This document shows positions 41,329 to 51,652 of a stretch of DNA of 64,000 nucleotides, piece after piece. The notes beneath the pieces are model-generated. The model had not been told where the DNA came from and did not search any database. It was given only the letters and a program-made list of their open reading frames with translations. The translations under genes were made by a program, and so were the position numbers. This DNA is from Thermus parvatiensis (GTDB lineage Bacteria > Deinococcota > Deinococci > Deinococcales > Thermaceae): contig NZ_CP014141.1 of assembly GCF_001535545.1 (NCBI RefSeq), positions 744,001 through 808,000 on the forward strand. Direction: 5' to 3'. The first letter of the stretch is position 1; every line of letters starts with the position of its first letter.

Positions 41329-43101
41329 TTATGCGGACCAGCCCGAAGGAGGGGGGCGCCGCTTGTAGAGGCGGCGCTCCGCCTCTATGGCCGCGCGGAT
41401 CTCCTGATACTCCTTAAGAAGGCGCTCCAGGGTGGGGGGGTCGGGGTTTTGGGCGAGGGCCGCCTTGACCTTGGCAAGCCGTTCCTGGAGATAGGCCTCC
41501 CGCAGGCGGGCCAGGGTGTGGTCCAGTTTCTCCTGGAGCCTGGGGTCCTCCCCCTGGGGCGCGAGGAGCAGGCGCTCAAAGAGCCTTCCTCCTTCCTCCC
41601 GCTGGCTCAGGGTGCGGCGGAGGTAGTCCCGCCGGGGTTCCTTCCGGGCCAGGGCGAGGAACTCCCCGAGGAAGGAGCCCTCCGGGGGCCAGACCTGGGT
41701 CTCCACGTGATCCACAAGCTCCAGGAAGCGCTCTTCTGGGGCGGAGAGGAGGAGGGCGATGGCGTCCAGCTCCAGAAGGAGGGTCTTGTTGCCAGGGGTG
41801 GGGGGTGGGGGCGGTGGGGGAGGGGCGGGCCGCCCCCGGGTCCTAAGGCTCGCCAGGTAGTCCTCCAGGCTCTTGGGGGAAAGGCCCAGGCGCTCCACCA
41901 CCAGGGCCTTGAGCCGCTCGGCCACGGGGTCAAAAGGCTCCGGGGTGAGCATCCTGGGGGTGAGGGCCTCGAGGACCTTCCGCTTGTGCTCGGGCCGGGA
42001 AAGGTCCAGGCCCCGGCTCGCCTCCTCAAAGCGGAAGGCCACCTCGGTGAGGGCTTCCTCCAGGGCCTTCTGGAAAAGAGCCCTTCCCTCGGGGTGGAGG
42101 AGGAGCTCCCCCGGGTCCTTGGCGGGGAGGCGGACGGCGTAGAAGAGGAACCTGGGGGCAAGCGCCAGGTTCAGGCTCTGCAAGGTCGCCTTCTGCCCGG
42201 CCTCGTCGGCGTCAAAGGCCAGGTAGACTTCCAAGACCCCCGCCTTCTTGAGGAGGAGGGCCTGCCCCTCGGAGAGGCCCGAGCCCAGCACGGCCACCGT
42301 CTCCGGGAAGCCCAGCTGGTGAAGGGCGATGGCGTCAAAGAGCCCCTCCACCACGATGGCCCGGCCCTCCCTCAAAGCGGGCCGGGCCTCGGGGTAGGCG
42401 AAGAGGACCTCCTGCTTGCGGAAAAGGGGGGTCTCGGGGGTGTTCAGGTACTTGGGCCCCTCCTCCCCCAGGGCCCTCCCGGTAAAGGCCACGACGCGCC
42501 CGAAGGCGTCCTTAATGGGGAAGGTGATGCGGTGGCGGAAGCGGTCAAAGATGCGCCCCTGCCGTTCCGCCAGCACTCCGGCCCGCACGCCCTCCTCCGG
42601 CGCCACCCCATGCCGGGCGAGGAAGGCCACAAGCCCGTCCCCCTTGGGCGGGGCGTAGCCCAGGCCGAAGCGGGCTACGCTCTCCTCCGTGAGGCCCCGT
42701 TTCCTCAGGTAGTCCAGGGCCTCGGGGTGGGCGTGGAGGTTTTCCAGGAAGTAGCTCTGGGCCAGGGCCAGGACCTCGAGGAGTTCCCGGCGCCTTTCCG
42801 GGGCCTTCCTTCGGGGGAGCTCTACCCCTGCCTCCTCCGCAAGCCGTTCCAAGGCCTCGGGGAAGTCCAGCCCCTCCGCCCTTTGGACGAAGGCGAAGAG
42901 GTCGCCCCCGGCCTTGCAGCCGAAGCAGTAGAAGAGGCCTTTCTCCTCATCCACGTAGAAGGAGGGGGTCTTCTCCTGGTGGAAGGGGCAGAGGCCTTTC
43001 CAGCGGCCCCTGCCCGCCGGCTTTAGGGCCACGTAGCGGGAGACCACCTCCCGCAAGGAGAGGCGGGACTTGATCAGCTCCACTGCCTGGCCCGCATCCA
43101 T
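41329..43101 (-). CDS. dnaG: DNA primase DnaG
   Basis: Makes RNA primers for replication; 590 residues. The CHC2 zinc finger is C38-P-F-H41...C59-F-G-C62. The TOPRIM domain has VVEGLFDAIALHQLGF and LAFDADEAGQKAT with the metal-binding acidic residues. The C-terminal third (from about 430, after a proline-rich linker) is the helicase-binding domain. It overlaps the cyclase gene by 28 nt and ends the operon; rpoD, the usual partner, is not adjacent. Confidence 0.95.
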   Translation of the reverse strand: MDAGQAVELIKSRLSLREVVSRYVALKPAGRGRWKGLCPFHQEKTPSFYVDEEKGLFYCFGCKAGGDLFAFVQRAEGLDFPEALERLAEEAGVELPRRKAPERRRELLEVLALAQSYFLENLHAHPEALDYLRKRGLTEESVARFGLGYAPPKGDGLVAFLARHGVAPEEGVRAGVLAERQGRIFDRFRHRITFPIKDAFGRVVAFTGRALGEEGPKYLNTPETPLFRKQEVLFAYPEARPALREGRAIVVEGLFDAIALHQLGFPETVAVLGSGLSEGQALLLKKAGVLEVYLAFDADEAGQKATLQSLNLALAPRFLFYAVRLPAKDPGELLLHPEGRALFQKALEEALTEVAFRFEEASRGLDLSRPEHKRKVLEALTPRMLTPEPFDPVAERLKALVVERLGLSPKSLEDYLASLRTRGRPAPPPPPPPPTPGNKTLLLELDAIALLLSAPEERFLELVDHVETQVWPPEGSFLGEFLALARKEPRRDYLRRTLSQREEGGRLFERLLLAPQGEDPRLQEKLDHTLARLREAYLQERLAKVKAALAQNPDPPTLERLLKEYQEIRAAIEAERRLYKRRPPPSGWSA

Positions 43102-45689
43102 GCCGCCCCCCTACGCCAAAGCCTCCTGACCCACCTTCCCAGGATACCGTACCCTTCCAGGCCCTCGGCCGCTTCCTCTCCCTGGAGGGCGGCCTTCCAG
43201 GCGCGGGTGAGGGGGAGGGAGGGGGTGAAGCCCAAAAGGTGGTCCACCCGTTCCCCCGTCTCCAAAAGGAGCTGGGCCCGGAGGAGGCGGGCCACCTCCA
43301 GGTGGACGAGGAAGCCCGTTTTGTGGGTGTGGTAGAGGAGGTGCTGGGAGAGGGCCTGGGCCTTCCGCGGCGCCTTGGGCCAGAGGTAGAGGGCCAGGGA
43401 GGAGAGGGCGAGGTGGTGGAGGTAAGGGTTGGGCAGGCGCCGGGCCTCCTTAAGGACCTCCTTGAAGAGGGGCACCGGGTCCTCCCCCCGCCGCCAGCGG
43501 CGGTGGGCCAGGGCCAGGAGGGCGAGGCCCCGGCCGTCCGGGTGGGCCAGGGCCTCCCGGAAGAGGGCCTCGGGGAAGCGGTTCTTTAGGGTCCAGGCGC
43601 TGAGGAGGGCGGCGGCCATCCAGGGATGGGGGGTCTTGGCGTAGAGGTTTTCCCCTTCCTCCAGGGCCTGGGCCAGCCTGCCCGTCTCCAGGAGGAGGCG
43701 GAGGCGGGTGGCGCCGAAGCGGGCCCGGGCCTCGAGGCCCTCGGGGAGGGGGCCCTCGAGGAGGGGCTCGGCCTCCGCGTGCCGCCCCAGGTCCATGAGG
43801 AGGCCCGCCTTAAGGCTTTGGTGCTCCAGGACGGGGTCCGGGGGGAGCCCGGGGTGAGGGGGCTCGGCGAGGACCGCCAAGGCCTCCTGGGGCCGGAAGG
43901 CCCGCCAGAGGAGGCCTGCGAGGAGAAGCCGGGCCTCGGCCTGCTCCAGGGGGTAAGGCCTGAGGGCGGGGAGGAGGGCGAGGAGGGTCTCCGCCTCGGG
44001 GCGGGCGCGGAGGTCGCGGTAGCGGGCAAGCGCAGCATCCTCCCGCCTCGGCCCCGAGGCCGCTTCTTCTGCCCGGCCCAGGGAGGCGAGGGCGTCCTGG
44101 GCCTCCGCCACCAAGGAGGCCCGCCAGCCGGGCGGGGCGAGCCCCTCTGCCTTTTGGTAGAGGGGGAGGGCCCGGTCGGGGTGGCCCTCCCGCCACAGGG
44201 CCTGGGCCTGGACCCGGAGGAGGTGGGCGGCCTCCCGCGACTCGCCCGCCTCGGCCAGGTGGTGGGCGGCCTCCTCCAGGTGCCCTTGGGCGGCGAGGAG
44301 CCTGGCGGCGAGCCGGTGCCACCGGGTTCGCTCCTCCTCGGGGACGAGGCGCCGCGCGGCCTCGGCGAGGGGGGGCGGGACGCGCCCGTGGACCAGAAGT
44401 TCCTCCGCCACGAGCCGTTCCCGGGAGAAGGGCCCAGCGATGGCCTCCACCACCTCGGGGGGCACCTCCCCCAAAACCCCCATGGCGAGGAGGGCGGTGC
44501 GCTCGGGGACGGGGAGGGCATCTAAGGCGGGCTGGAGGGCGAGGAGGGGCGGGGCCTCGAGGCCCTCCAGCCCGAGGCGGGCGGGGAAGAGGGGCCTGCG
44601 GCTTTCCGCGAGCACCAGGAGGTTTTCCGGCATTCTTTCCAGGAAGCGCTCCAGGGTGCGGTCGGGATAGTGGAGGTCCTGGAGAATGAGGAGGAGGGGC
44701 GTTTGGAGCCCCAATAGGGCCTCCCGCCAGGCGGCGAGGATGGCCTCGTCCAGCGCGCGCTTCTCCCACGGGGGCCTGGGGGCGAGGCCGAGGCTGTAGG
44801 CCAAAGCCTGGGCCAGGCCCCCGGGGAGGTTCCGGAGGAGGGCCTCCGGGGCGCCGAAGGCCTCGGTCACCGCCCGGTAGAGGGTGGCCCGGAGGGGCAT
44901 CTCGGGCCCCATGCGCTGAAGCCGCACCGTGGGGAAGGGAAGGCCCCGGGCCCGCCTCTCGCGGAAGACCTCGAGGAGGAAGCTCTTCCCGCTTCCCGCG
45001 GGCCCGTGGACCACCAGGCGCCTTTCCGTAAGAAGGCGCGCCTCCAGGGTCTGGAGGAGGGGCCTGCGGTGGGGCGGGAGGTCCAGGGCGAGCCGGACCA
45101 GGCGGTAGACGGGCACCTGGCCCATCCCCTTGACCTCCCGGCTTCCCAGAAGCGCCCCCTCCGCCCCGGGGGCGAGGCGCAGGGTGGTGGCCTCGGTGAG
45201 GACCTCCCCGGGGGCGGCGAGCTTGGAGAGGCGCTCGGCCAGGTTCACCGGGGGGCCGAGGAGGGTGGGCTCCCCGGCGTACCCGCTGCCCAAGGGCCCC
45301 CAGAGGGCCTCCCCGCTCGCCACCCCGGCCCGGGCGGGGAAGGGGGAGTGCCGGACCATGTCCCAGGCGGCGGCCAGGGCCCGCCAGGGCTCGAGGCCCT
45401 GGCTCCTCGGGGCCCCGAAGAAGACCAGGACCCCGTCCCCCAGGAAGCGGTGGACGAACCCCCCCCGGGCCCGGGCCCGGCCTGCGGCCTCCTCGAGGGC
45501 CTCCCTTAGGCGCCGGTAGGCCGGGGAAAGCCCCTGGCGGAAGGCCTCGGTGGAGTTCGCCAGGTCAAAGAAGACCACGCTCACGAACCGGGTCTCCCGG
45601 GGAAGCTTCGCCCCGAGGAGCTGGCCGCAGGCCAGGCAGTACCGGGCCTCGGGGGGGTTCTTCTGGCCGCAGGCGCAGCGCACGCTCAC
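43074..45689 (-). CDS. Zinc ribbon - class III cyclase - ATPase - TPR protein
   Basis: A 871-residue multidomain signalling protein. Residues 5-21 form a zinc ribbon (C5-X-C7...C18-X2-C21). A class III nucleotide cyclase domain follows with metal-binding Asp42 (VVFFDLANST) and Asp85 (FLGDGVLVFFG) and the PVNLAERL segment. From about 210 there is an AAA/STAND-type ATPase with Walker A HGPAGSGKSF. The rest (about 430-871) is helical, TPR-like. The product could be cAMP, but activity and input signal are unknown. It overlaps dnaG and the small upstream gene, so it is coupled to primase expression. Confidence 0.82.
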   Translation of the reverse strand: MSVRCACGQKNPPEARYCLACGQLLGAKLPRETRFVSVVFFDLANSTEAFRQGLSPAYRRLREALEEAAGRARARGGFVHRFLGDGVLVFFGAPRSQGLEPWRALAAAWDMVRHSPFPARAGVASGEALWGPLGSGYAGEPTLLGPPVNLAERLSKLAAPGEVLTEATTLRLAPGAEGALLGSREVKGMGQVPVYRLVRLALDLPPHRRPLLQTLEARLLTERRLVVHGPAGSGKSFLLEVFRERRARGLPFPTVRLQRMGPEMPLRATLYRAVTEAFGAPEALLRNLPGGLAQALAYSLGLAPRPPWEKRALDEAILAAWREALLGLQTPLLLILQDLHYPDRTLERFLERMPENLLVLAESRRPLFPARLGLEGLEAPPLLALQPALDALPVPERTALLAMGVLGEVPPEVVEAIAGPFSRERLVAEELLVHGRVPPPLAEAARRLVPEEERTRWHRLAARLLAAQGHLEEAAHHLAEAGESREAAHLLRVQAQALWREGHPDRALPLYQKAEGLAPPGWRASLVAEAQDALASLGRAEEAASGPRREDAALARYRDLRARPEAETLLALLPALRPYPLEQAEARLLLAGLLWRAFRPQEALAVLAEPPHPGLPPDPVLEHQSLKAGLLMDLGRHAEAEPLLEGPLPEGLEARARFGATRLRLLLETGRLAQALEEGENLYAKTPHPWMAAALLSAWTLKNRFPEALFREALAHPDGRGLALLALAHRRWRRGEDPVPLFKEVLKEARRLPNPYLHHLALSSLALYLWPKAPRKAQALSQHLLYHTHKTGFLVHLEVARLLRAQLLLETGERVDHLLGFTPSLPLTRAWKAALQGEEAAEGLEGYGILGRWVRRLWRRGAAWMRARQWS

Positions 45690-46087
45690 TCCCGGAAGAG
45701 CATCAGGGGGGGCCAGAGGAGGACCTCGGCCTCCTCGGGCATGGGGCCTTCCCAGTGGACCACCACGGGAAGCCCCCGGGCCAAAAGGAGGTAAAACCCC
45801 TCTTCCAGAGGGCGCGCCGTGCCCACGAGGCGGTAGGCCGCCCCCTCCCGGAAGACGCCCTCCTTCCCCTGGGCCCGGGCGACCTTTCGGGCGAGGCCGT
45901 GGAAGAGGACCCGCGCTTCCCCCACCGGGGCCGGGGGTGCGCCCCGGTCCATGGCGTAGACGAACCCCGCCGGGGTCTGGACCTCGAGGAGCGGGCTCCC
46001 CCAGGGCTCGGGGTAGAGCCGCACCTCCACCCGATAGGCGGCGAAGCGGGCCAGGAACTCCTCCGGGCTTTCCTCCACGGGGCTCAT
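45686..46087 (-). CDS. Small uncharacterised protein (133 residues)
   Basis: I do not recognise this protein. It is soluble, begins SPVEESPEEFLARFAAYRVEVRLYPEPWG and is beta-rich (AYRLVGTARPLEEGFYLLLARGLPVVVHW). ATG 46087 is 5 nt after the helicase stop, and its own stop overlaps the cyclase start by 4 nt (ATGA). The tight spacing suggests a shared role in the helicase-cyclase-dnaG operon. Confidence 0.65.
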   Translation of the reverse strand: MSPVEESPEEFLARFAAYRVEVRLYPEPWGSPLLEVQTPAGFVYAMDRGAPPAPVGEARVLFHGLARKVARAQGKEGVFREGAAYRLVGTARPLEEGFYLLLARGLPVVVHWEGPMPEEAEVLLWPPLMLFRE

Positions 46088-46092
46088 GCTTC

Positions 46093-48279
46093 TCAGTCTA
46101 AGGGGTGGGCCAAGGCCAGGGCGAGGGCCAGGGCCGCCTTTTTGTCCAGGTACTGGTTGCCGTTGCCGCACTTGGGGGAGAGGACGCACCGGGGACACCC
46201 TTCCTCGCATGGGCAGGAGCGGAGGAGGTCCAGGGTGGCCTTGAGCCACTCGGGGAAGCGCCGGGCCGCCCGGCGGACGTACCCCACCCCCCCGGGGTAG
46301 CCGTCGTAGATGAAGACCGTGGGCCCGCCCGGGGAGGGAAGGGGCCTGGGGTAGAAGGGGTAGGAGATCCCGCCCACGTCCTGCCGCTCCGCCAGGACGA
46401 AGAGGGGCAAGAGGCCGATCATGGCGTGCTCCAGGGCGTGGATTCCGCCGGGGATCTGGAAGGCGGGGACGGCCTCGGGGGGGTGGAACCAGAGCGCCTC
46501 CGTGGGAAAGGAGACCTCCGGCATCTCCAGGGGCACCTCCTCCAGGACGCTCCCCGTGTAGAAGCGCTTCTTCACGTACCCCACCACCCTTTCCCTCAGG
46601 ACCACCCGGCCCACCCACACCCCGGGGCCCACCTCCTCCCCGGAGAGGACCTCGAGGTCCGTCTCCGCCCGGGGCTCGGTGTAGTAGTCCTCTAAGGCGG
46701 GAAGGAGCCAGACCTCGCGCCGGGCCAGGTCCACGTTCCGCACCAGGTAGCTCTCCCCCTGGTGCAGGTAGATGGCCCCGGGGTGGGCCTCCCAGTAGGC
46801 CTGCCGCTCGTCCAGGTAGCCCAGCACCTCCCCGTCCAGGCCCCGCAGGGTGAAGGTGGCCCCGAGGCCCCTCAGGGTGATCTCCCGGTGGGGGTTTCGC
46901 TTTGGGGTGAAGAACCGCCCGTTCCGCTCCTTTAAGGTGGCCCGGGCCTCGGGGCAGAGGAGCTCCTCCGCCAACAGGGGCTTCTCCCGGGCCGCTGCGT
47001 GGAGGTGCAGGGGGCAGAGGACGGGGTTTTGCGGGTCCGCCACCGCCTCCTCGGGGGGGCTTTCCAGGAGGAGGGCGGGGCGGTGGAGGAAGTACTCGTC
47101 CATAGGGTCCTCCCGGGGGATATAGACCAAGAGGGCCCGCCGCTCCCCCCGGCCCGCCCGGCCTGCCCGCTGCCAGAAAGCGGCGGTGGAGCCCGGGTAG
47201 CCCACCAGGACCACGGCGTCCAGCTCCCCGATGTCCACCCCGAGCTCCAGGGCGCTGGTGGAGACCAGGACCCGCACCCGCCCCTCCTTGAGGTCCGCCT
47301 CCAGGCGGCGGCGCTCCCGGGCCGTGTACCCCGCCCGGTAAGGCCGCACCAGGGGGTGGGCGGCGTAGCGGGCGATGAGCTCCGCCGACCTGCGGGCCCC
47401 GGCGAAGACGAGCCCCTTGAGCCCCGCTTCCGCCAGGCGCCGGGCCAGGTAGGCCGCCTCGAGGAGGGGGCTCCGCCTGCGCTCCCCCCTCCGGTCCAAG
47501 GGCTTGGGGAGAAGGACGAGGAGCTCCCGCTCCGTCCGGGCCACCTGGGCTTTGAGCTCCTCAAAGGGGAGGCCCGTGAGGGCTTCCGCGTGCTCCCGGG
47601 CGTTGGCGATGGTGGCGCTTGCGGCGAGGACCTGGGGGGAGGCCCCGTAGTGCCGGGCCAGGCGGAGGAGGCGCCTCAGGATCAGGGCCACGTGGGTGCC
47701 GAACACCCCCCGGTAGGCGTGGAGCTCGTCCAGTACCACGTAGCGGAGCCGGGCGAGGAAGGGGGCCCAGTCCGGGTGGCGGGGCAGGAGGCCGTAGTGG
47801 AGCATGTCGGGGTTGGAGAGGAGGACGAGGCCCTGCTCCCGGGCCTGCCGCCGCGTGGCGGAAGGGGTGTCCCCGTCGTAGGGGAAGACGCCCTCCACCC
47901 CCAGGACCTGGGCCATGGCCCGGAGGCGGCGGAGCTGGTCGTGGGCCAAGGCCTTGGTGGGGAAGAGGAGGAGGCTCGTGGCCCCCTCGAGGGCGGCCTG
48001 GAGCACCGGGGCCTGGTAGACCAGGCTTTTCCCGGCGGCGGTGGGGTAGGCGAGGACCACGTTGGCCCCCGCTTCCACCCGCTTTAGGGCCCTTTGCTGG
48101 TGGAGGTAGGGCGTGAGGCCGAGGGCCCGGAGGACCCCGGCGAAGGCCCCCTCGTAGGGGGCGGGCCTTGGGGGGGCCTTGGGGAGGAGGCGGGCGAAGA
48201 CCACCCTTCCCTTGAACTCCTCCTCCGCCTCCAGCCACTCCCGGTAGCTGGAATAGCCCCGAAGCGGCTCGGGCAGCAC
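46093..48279 (-). CDS. DEAD/DEAH helicase with DUF1998 (MrfA-like)
   Basis: Superfamily 2 helicase of 728 residues resembling MrfA, which helps repair mitomycin-type DNA damage. Motifs are [13 protein letters not shown] (I), [12 protein letters not shown] (Ia), [14 protein letters not shown] (DEXH), ASATIANA (III), [12 protein letters not shown] and QRAGRAGRG (VI). The C-terminal DUF1998 carries the four-cysteine cluster [20 protein letters not shown]. The GTG start at 48279 lies 6 nt after CATAAT on the minus strand. First gene of a four-gene operon ending in dnaG. Confidence 0.9.
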   Translation of the reverse strand: MLPEPLRGYSSYREWLEAEEEFKGRVVFARLLPKAPPRPAPYEGAFAGVLRALGLTPYLHQQRALKRVEAGANVVLAYPTAAGKSLVYQAPVLQAALEGATSLLLFPTKALAHDQLRRLRAMAQVLGVEGVFPYDGDTPSATRRQAREQGLVLLSNPDMLHYGLLPRHPDWAPFLARLRYVVLDELHAYRGVFGTHVALILRRLLRLARHYGASPQVLAASATIANAREHAEALTGLPFEELKAQVARTERELLVLLPKPLDRRGERRRSPLLEAAYLARRLAEAGLKGLVFAGARRSAELIARYAAHPLVRPYRAGYTARERRRLEADLKEGRVRVLVSTSALELGVDIGELDAVVLVGYPGSTAAFWQRAGRAGRGERRALLVYIPREDPMDEYFLHRPALLLESPPEEAVADPQNPVLCPLHLHAAAREKPLLAEELLCPEARATLKERNGRFFTPKRNPHREITLRGLGATFTLRGLDGEVLGYLDERQAYWEAHPGAIYLHQGESYLVRNVDLARREVWLLPALEDYYTEPRAETDLEVLSGEEVGPGVWVGRVVLRERVVGYVKKRFYTGSVLEEVPLEMPEVSFPTEALWFHPPEAVPAFQIPGGIHALEHAMIGLLPLFVLAERQDVGGISYPFYPRPLPSPGGPTVFIYDGYPGGVGYVRRAARRFPEWLKATLDLLRSCPCEEGCPRCVLSPKCGNGNQYLDKKAALALALALAHPLD

Positions 48280-48284
48280 CCCCT

Positions 48285-48291
48285 TATTATG
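48285..48291. promoter_or_regulatory. Shared bidirectional -10 element, helicase and ybjQ
   Basis: Plus TATTAT (48285-48290) is 6 nt before ATG 48297. Minus CATAAT (48291-48286) is 6 nt before GTG 48279. The same base pairs serve both leaderless genes, whose starts are 17 bp apart. Confidence 0.6.
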
Positions 48292-48296
48292 GGGGC

Positions 48297-48620
48297 ATGA
48301 TCCTCACCACGACCCCCGAGGTGCAGGGAAGGCGGATAGAGCGGTACCTGGGCATCGTCTTTGGGGAGGCCATCGTGGGGGCCAACGTCCTGAGGGACCT
48401 CCTGGCCCAGATCCGGGACATCGTGGGAGGGCGCAGCGGGGCGTACGAGGCGGAGCTCCGCCGGGCGCGGGAGACCGCCCTCGCCGAGATGGCCGAGGCC
48501 GCCCGCCGCCTGGGGGCGGACGCGGTGGTGGGCGTGGACCTGGACTACGAGGTCCTGGGTTCGGGGAACTCCATGCTCATGGTGACGGCGAGCGGCACCG
48601 CCGTGAAGCTCGCCCCCTAG
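48297..48620 (+). CDS. YbjQ/UPF0145 family protein
   Basis: A 107-residue protein of the UPF0145 (YbjQ) family, which forms small homo-oligomers of unknown function. Family segments are [41 protein letters not shown] and [13 protein letters not shown]. Start ATG 48297 is fixed by TATTAT 6 nt upstream. Its stop overlaps the convergent HMA-like gene by 4 bp. Confidence 0.9.
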   Translation: MILTTTPEVQGRRIERYLGIVFGEAIVGANVLRDLLAQIRDIVGGRSGAYEAELRRARETALAEMAEAARRLGADAVVGVDLDYEVLGSGNSMLMVTASGTAVKLAP

Positions 48621-48826
48621 AGCATCCCCGCCAGGAAGCCCTCTTCCCGGATGGTGCGGATCAGGTCCATGACGGTGAGGCTTTGGGGGTCGTAGGCCAC
48701 GAGGACCTGGGCGGGCCCCGTGGCCTGGACCTCGGCCACCCCCTCCAGGCGCTTCAGGGCCTTTAGGATCCGCTCCATCCCCTCGGGGGTGGGCTCCCCC
48801 CGGATACCGATGAGCACTCGGTTCAT
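48617..48826 (-). CDS. HMA-like small protein without CXXC
   Basis: A 69-residue protein with the ferredoxin-like heavy-metal-associated fold ([30 protein letters not shown]...[24 protein letters not shown]). The metal-binding CXXC loop is replaced by RGEPTPEG, so it probably does not bind copper or zinc the usual way. No role is assigned. It begins 7 nt after the acetyltransferase stop and is probably cotranscribed with it. Confidence 0.7.
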   Translation of the reverse strand: MNRVLIGIRGEPTPEGMERILKALKRLEGVAEVQATGPAQVLVAYDPQSLTVMDLIRTIREEGFLAGML

Positions 48827-48833
48827 ACCCCTC

Positions 48834-49259
48834 CTATTCTAGGACGCCCCGGGTCTCGCCCCGCGCTCCTCGGCTTCCCAGGACCCGGACCGCGAGGACC
48901 AGGGGGCCGAGGGCGAAGCCCTCCGCCTTCAGGGCCTCCTCCAGCTCCTTGCGCTCCGGGTCCAGGTGGAGGGCCACCTCGTAGACCCCGGCGTCGTAGG
49001 CGCTCTTCACCACCGCCCGGAGGAGGCCCCTTAGGGCCTCCACGCTCCTCCCCTCAATCCGGGTGACGAGGACCGTGGTGGCCTCCCCTTGCCACACCGC
49101 CTGGGCCAGGGCGAAGCCCATGGGCTCCTCCCCCTCCTCGGCGAGAAAGGAGTGGCCCGTGCGGGCGAAGAAGCGGAGGGCGCCGAGGCTTACGGGCCTT
49201 TTTCCCGCTAGCTGGTTAAGCCGGTCCAGGTCTTCCTCGGTGAAGGGGCGGAAGCGCAT
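48834..49259 (-). CDS. GNAT-fold acetyltransferase-like protein (DUF1999)
   Basis: A 141-residue protein of the DUF1999/GNAT type. It opens RFRPFTEEDLDRLNQLAG, the usual first strand and helix, and has a long central strand (ATTVLVTRIEG) followed by a helix where acetyl-CoA would bind (SVEALRGLLRAVVKSAYDAG). The acceptor is unknown. ATG 49259 lies 6 nt after CATAAT (49271-49266, minus), so the mRNA is probably leaderless. Confidence 0.75.
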   Translation of the reverse strand: MRFRPFTEEDLDRLNQLAGKRPVSLGALRFFARTGHSFLAEEGEEPMGFALAQAVWQGEATTVLVTRIEGRSVEALRGLLRAVVKSAYDAGVYEVALHLDPERKELEEALKAEGFALGPLVLAVRVLGSRGARGETRGVLE

Positions 49260-49266
49260 GGCCCCA

Positions 49267-50580
49267 TTATGCCCTCCTGCCGAAGCGCAAGGCCTCGAGG
49301 AGGAGGACCAGGGCGGCGAGGAGGGCGAAAAGCCGTCCCCCGCCCCCCCGTTCCCGGGGGAGGAAGCCCGCCTCGGGGGTGGGGAGGAGGGTCTCCTCGG
49401 GGGCGAGGAGGCCGGTGCGCGCCTCCCGGTAGGGCTTGAGGAAGTTGTAGACGAGGAGGGGGAAGAAGGGGCGGTCCTGGATGGCCACGAGAGGCGGAAG
49501 GTAGAGGCCCCCCTCGGCGGCGTAGAGGAGCCCCACCCCTCCTTCCCCCTCGGCCAGGGGCCGCCAGGGGCCTTTGGGGGGCGGGGGCGGGGGGAGCCTC
49601 TCCCCAAGGAGGGCCACCCCCTCCAGGAGGGGGTGGGGGGCGGTGAGGAGGACGGGGAGGGGGCTCCCCCCTTCGGGGCGAGGTAGAGGGTGGGGCCTTC
49701 GGGGGTGCCTTGGGGGGTGGCGAGGCGCACCCGGACCTCGCTTCCAGGGAGGGCGTCCAGGAGGCGGAAAAGCCTCTCCAGAGCGGGAAGCCTCGGGTAG
49801 TCCACCCCGAGGCGCCTTAGGCCGAAGGCGGCCTCGTCGTCCAGGGGAAGGGCGTCTTCCCCTAGGAGCCGGGCAGAGAAGGCTTTGGGGAGGCCCTGAA
49901 GGCGGGCGTAGCCCCGGGGGGGACCTCTACCCGGAAGGTCTTCCCCCCCACCTCCACCTGGGCCGGAAGGGGGCGGCCTGCGCCGTTCCCCAGGGCCAGG
50001 AACCCCGCCGCCACCGCCACGATCCCCAGGTTCTCCCGGGGGCTTCCCACGCCCACGTACCCCTCCACCCCGGGGGGCGGGGGGCCGTCCGTGGCCACCA
50101 CCACCGGGGCCTTAAGGAGCCTCCTCCCCAAGGCGATGGCCGCCTCCAGGTCCCCTTTCCGGTCCTTGGCCTCCAGGGCGAGGAGCTTCTCCTTTAGGGC
50201 GATTCCGGGGGCGGGGCCGAAGGCCTCGGGCCTCTCCCCGGCCCGAACCAAGACCGCTTCCGGAGCCCTTTCCAAAAGGGGGAGGACCCTCTCCTTGGCG
50301 AGGTCCAGCCGGGTTCCCTTTCCTTCCCTTGCGGCCATGCTGGCCGAGGCGTCCACCACCAGGACCAAAGGGCTTGGGGCGAGGGGGGGTCCTCGAGGGC
50401 GAGGACCATGAGGGCCGCCCCCAGGAGGAGGAAAAGAAGCCTTAGGTCAAGCCGGGGCCGGAAGCGCCTCGCCCGCCCCCTCTTCCAAAGCCACACCCCG
50501 GCCCAGGGGCGGGCCTTGGGCCTTCGGGCCCGGTAGAGGAGGTAGACCCAAAGGAGGACCGGGAGGAGGAGCCAGAGCAC
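49267..50580 (-). CDS. BatA-like membrane protein with vWA domain (three apparent frameshifts)
   Basis: About 438 residues when repaired. Two N-terminal transmembrane helices (LLPVLLWVYLLYRAR and LLFLLLGAALMVLALE) flank a basic loop. A von Willebrand A domain follows whose MIDAS motif is VLVVDASASM, then a beta-rich domain, then a final transmembrane helix (LFALLAALVLLLEAL). This layout matches BatA/aerotolerance-type proteins, though no MoxR gene is adjacent. Breaks are at 50383-50389, 49916-49922 and 49666-49671. Start GTG 50580. Confidence 0.75.
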
Positions 50581-50615
50581 CCTGCCCTAAGGCTACCCCT
50601 GCTAGAGTGAGGGCG

Positions 50616-51586
50616 GTGTGGGTCTTGGGGATTGACACCTCCTGCGACGACACCGGGGTGGGCCTCGTGCGGGACGGAAAGGTGGTGGTGAACCTGGTGG
50701 CAAGCCAGGTGCGCCTGCACGAGGCCTTTGGCGGCGTGGTGCCGGAGCTCGCAAGCCGCGAGCACTTAAAGGCCCTCCCCCTCCTCGTGGAGAGGGCCCT
50801 GGCCGAGGCGGGCCTTAGGCCTAAGGACTTAGACCTCGTGGCCGCCACCCGGGGCCCCGGGCTCATCGGGGCCCTCCTCGTGGGGTACACCTTCGCCAAG
50901 GGGATGGCCTTCGCCCTGGACCGGCCCTTTTACGCCGTCCACCATCTGGAGGGCCACATCGCCGCCGCCTGGCCCGAAGGGCTAACCCCTCCCTTCCTCG
51001 CCCTGGTGGCCTCGGGGGGCACACCCACCTCTACGAGGTCTTAGACCTCGGCCGCTACCGCCTCCTCGGGGCCACCCGGGACGACGCCGCCGGGGAGGCC
51101 TTTGACAAGGTGGCGAGGCTTCTCGGCCTCGGCTTTCCCGGGGGGCCCGAGGTGGAGCGCCTGGCCGAGGAGGCGGAGGAAGCCATTCCCTTCCCCGTGC
51201 CCTTAAGGGGACAGGAGGGGTACGACTTCAGCTTCTCCGGGCTCAAGACCAAGGCCCTCCACCTGGTGGAGAAGGGCCTTCCCAAGGCCGCCCTCGCCAA
51301 GGGCTTTCAGGAGGCGGCCATCGCTCACCTCGCCGAGGTGGTCCTGAAGGCGGCGAAGGACACGGGCCACCGGGTCCTCCTCGTGGCCGGGGGGGTGGCG
51401 GCGAACCGGGCGCTCCAGGAGCGCTTCAAGGAGGCGGGCCTGGAGGTGCATTTTCCTCCCCGGGGCCTTTCCCAGGACAACGGGGCCATGATCGCCCTCG
51501 CCGCCTGGCGCTGCTACAAGGGAGGCTTTCCCCCAAGCCCCCTCTCCTTGGGGGCCACGGCCTACTGGCCCTTGGAGGAGGCCTGA
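50616..51586 (+). CDS. tsaD: tRNA N6-threonylcarbamoyladenosine transferase TsaD (one apparent frameshift)
   Basis: Catalyses the last step of t6A37 formation on ANN-decoding tRNAs; about 323 residues when repaired. The start VLGIDTSCDDTGVGLV is typical, the metal-binding motif is HHLEGHIAA, and SGGHTHLYEV appears once one G is added in the run 51014-51019. VAGGVAANRALQER and SQDNGAMIALAA close the ASKHA fold. TAGAGT (50603-50608) sits 7 nt before GTG 50616, so this start is preferred to GTG 50607, which overlaps the box. Confidence 0.93.
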
Positions 51587-51652
51587 GGCTCTTTCTCCCC
51601 GTTTTCCCCCTGAAGGGTCCGAGATTGGGGCACGAGGTCCCTTTACCGGGGC

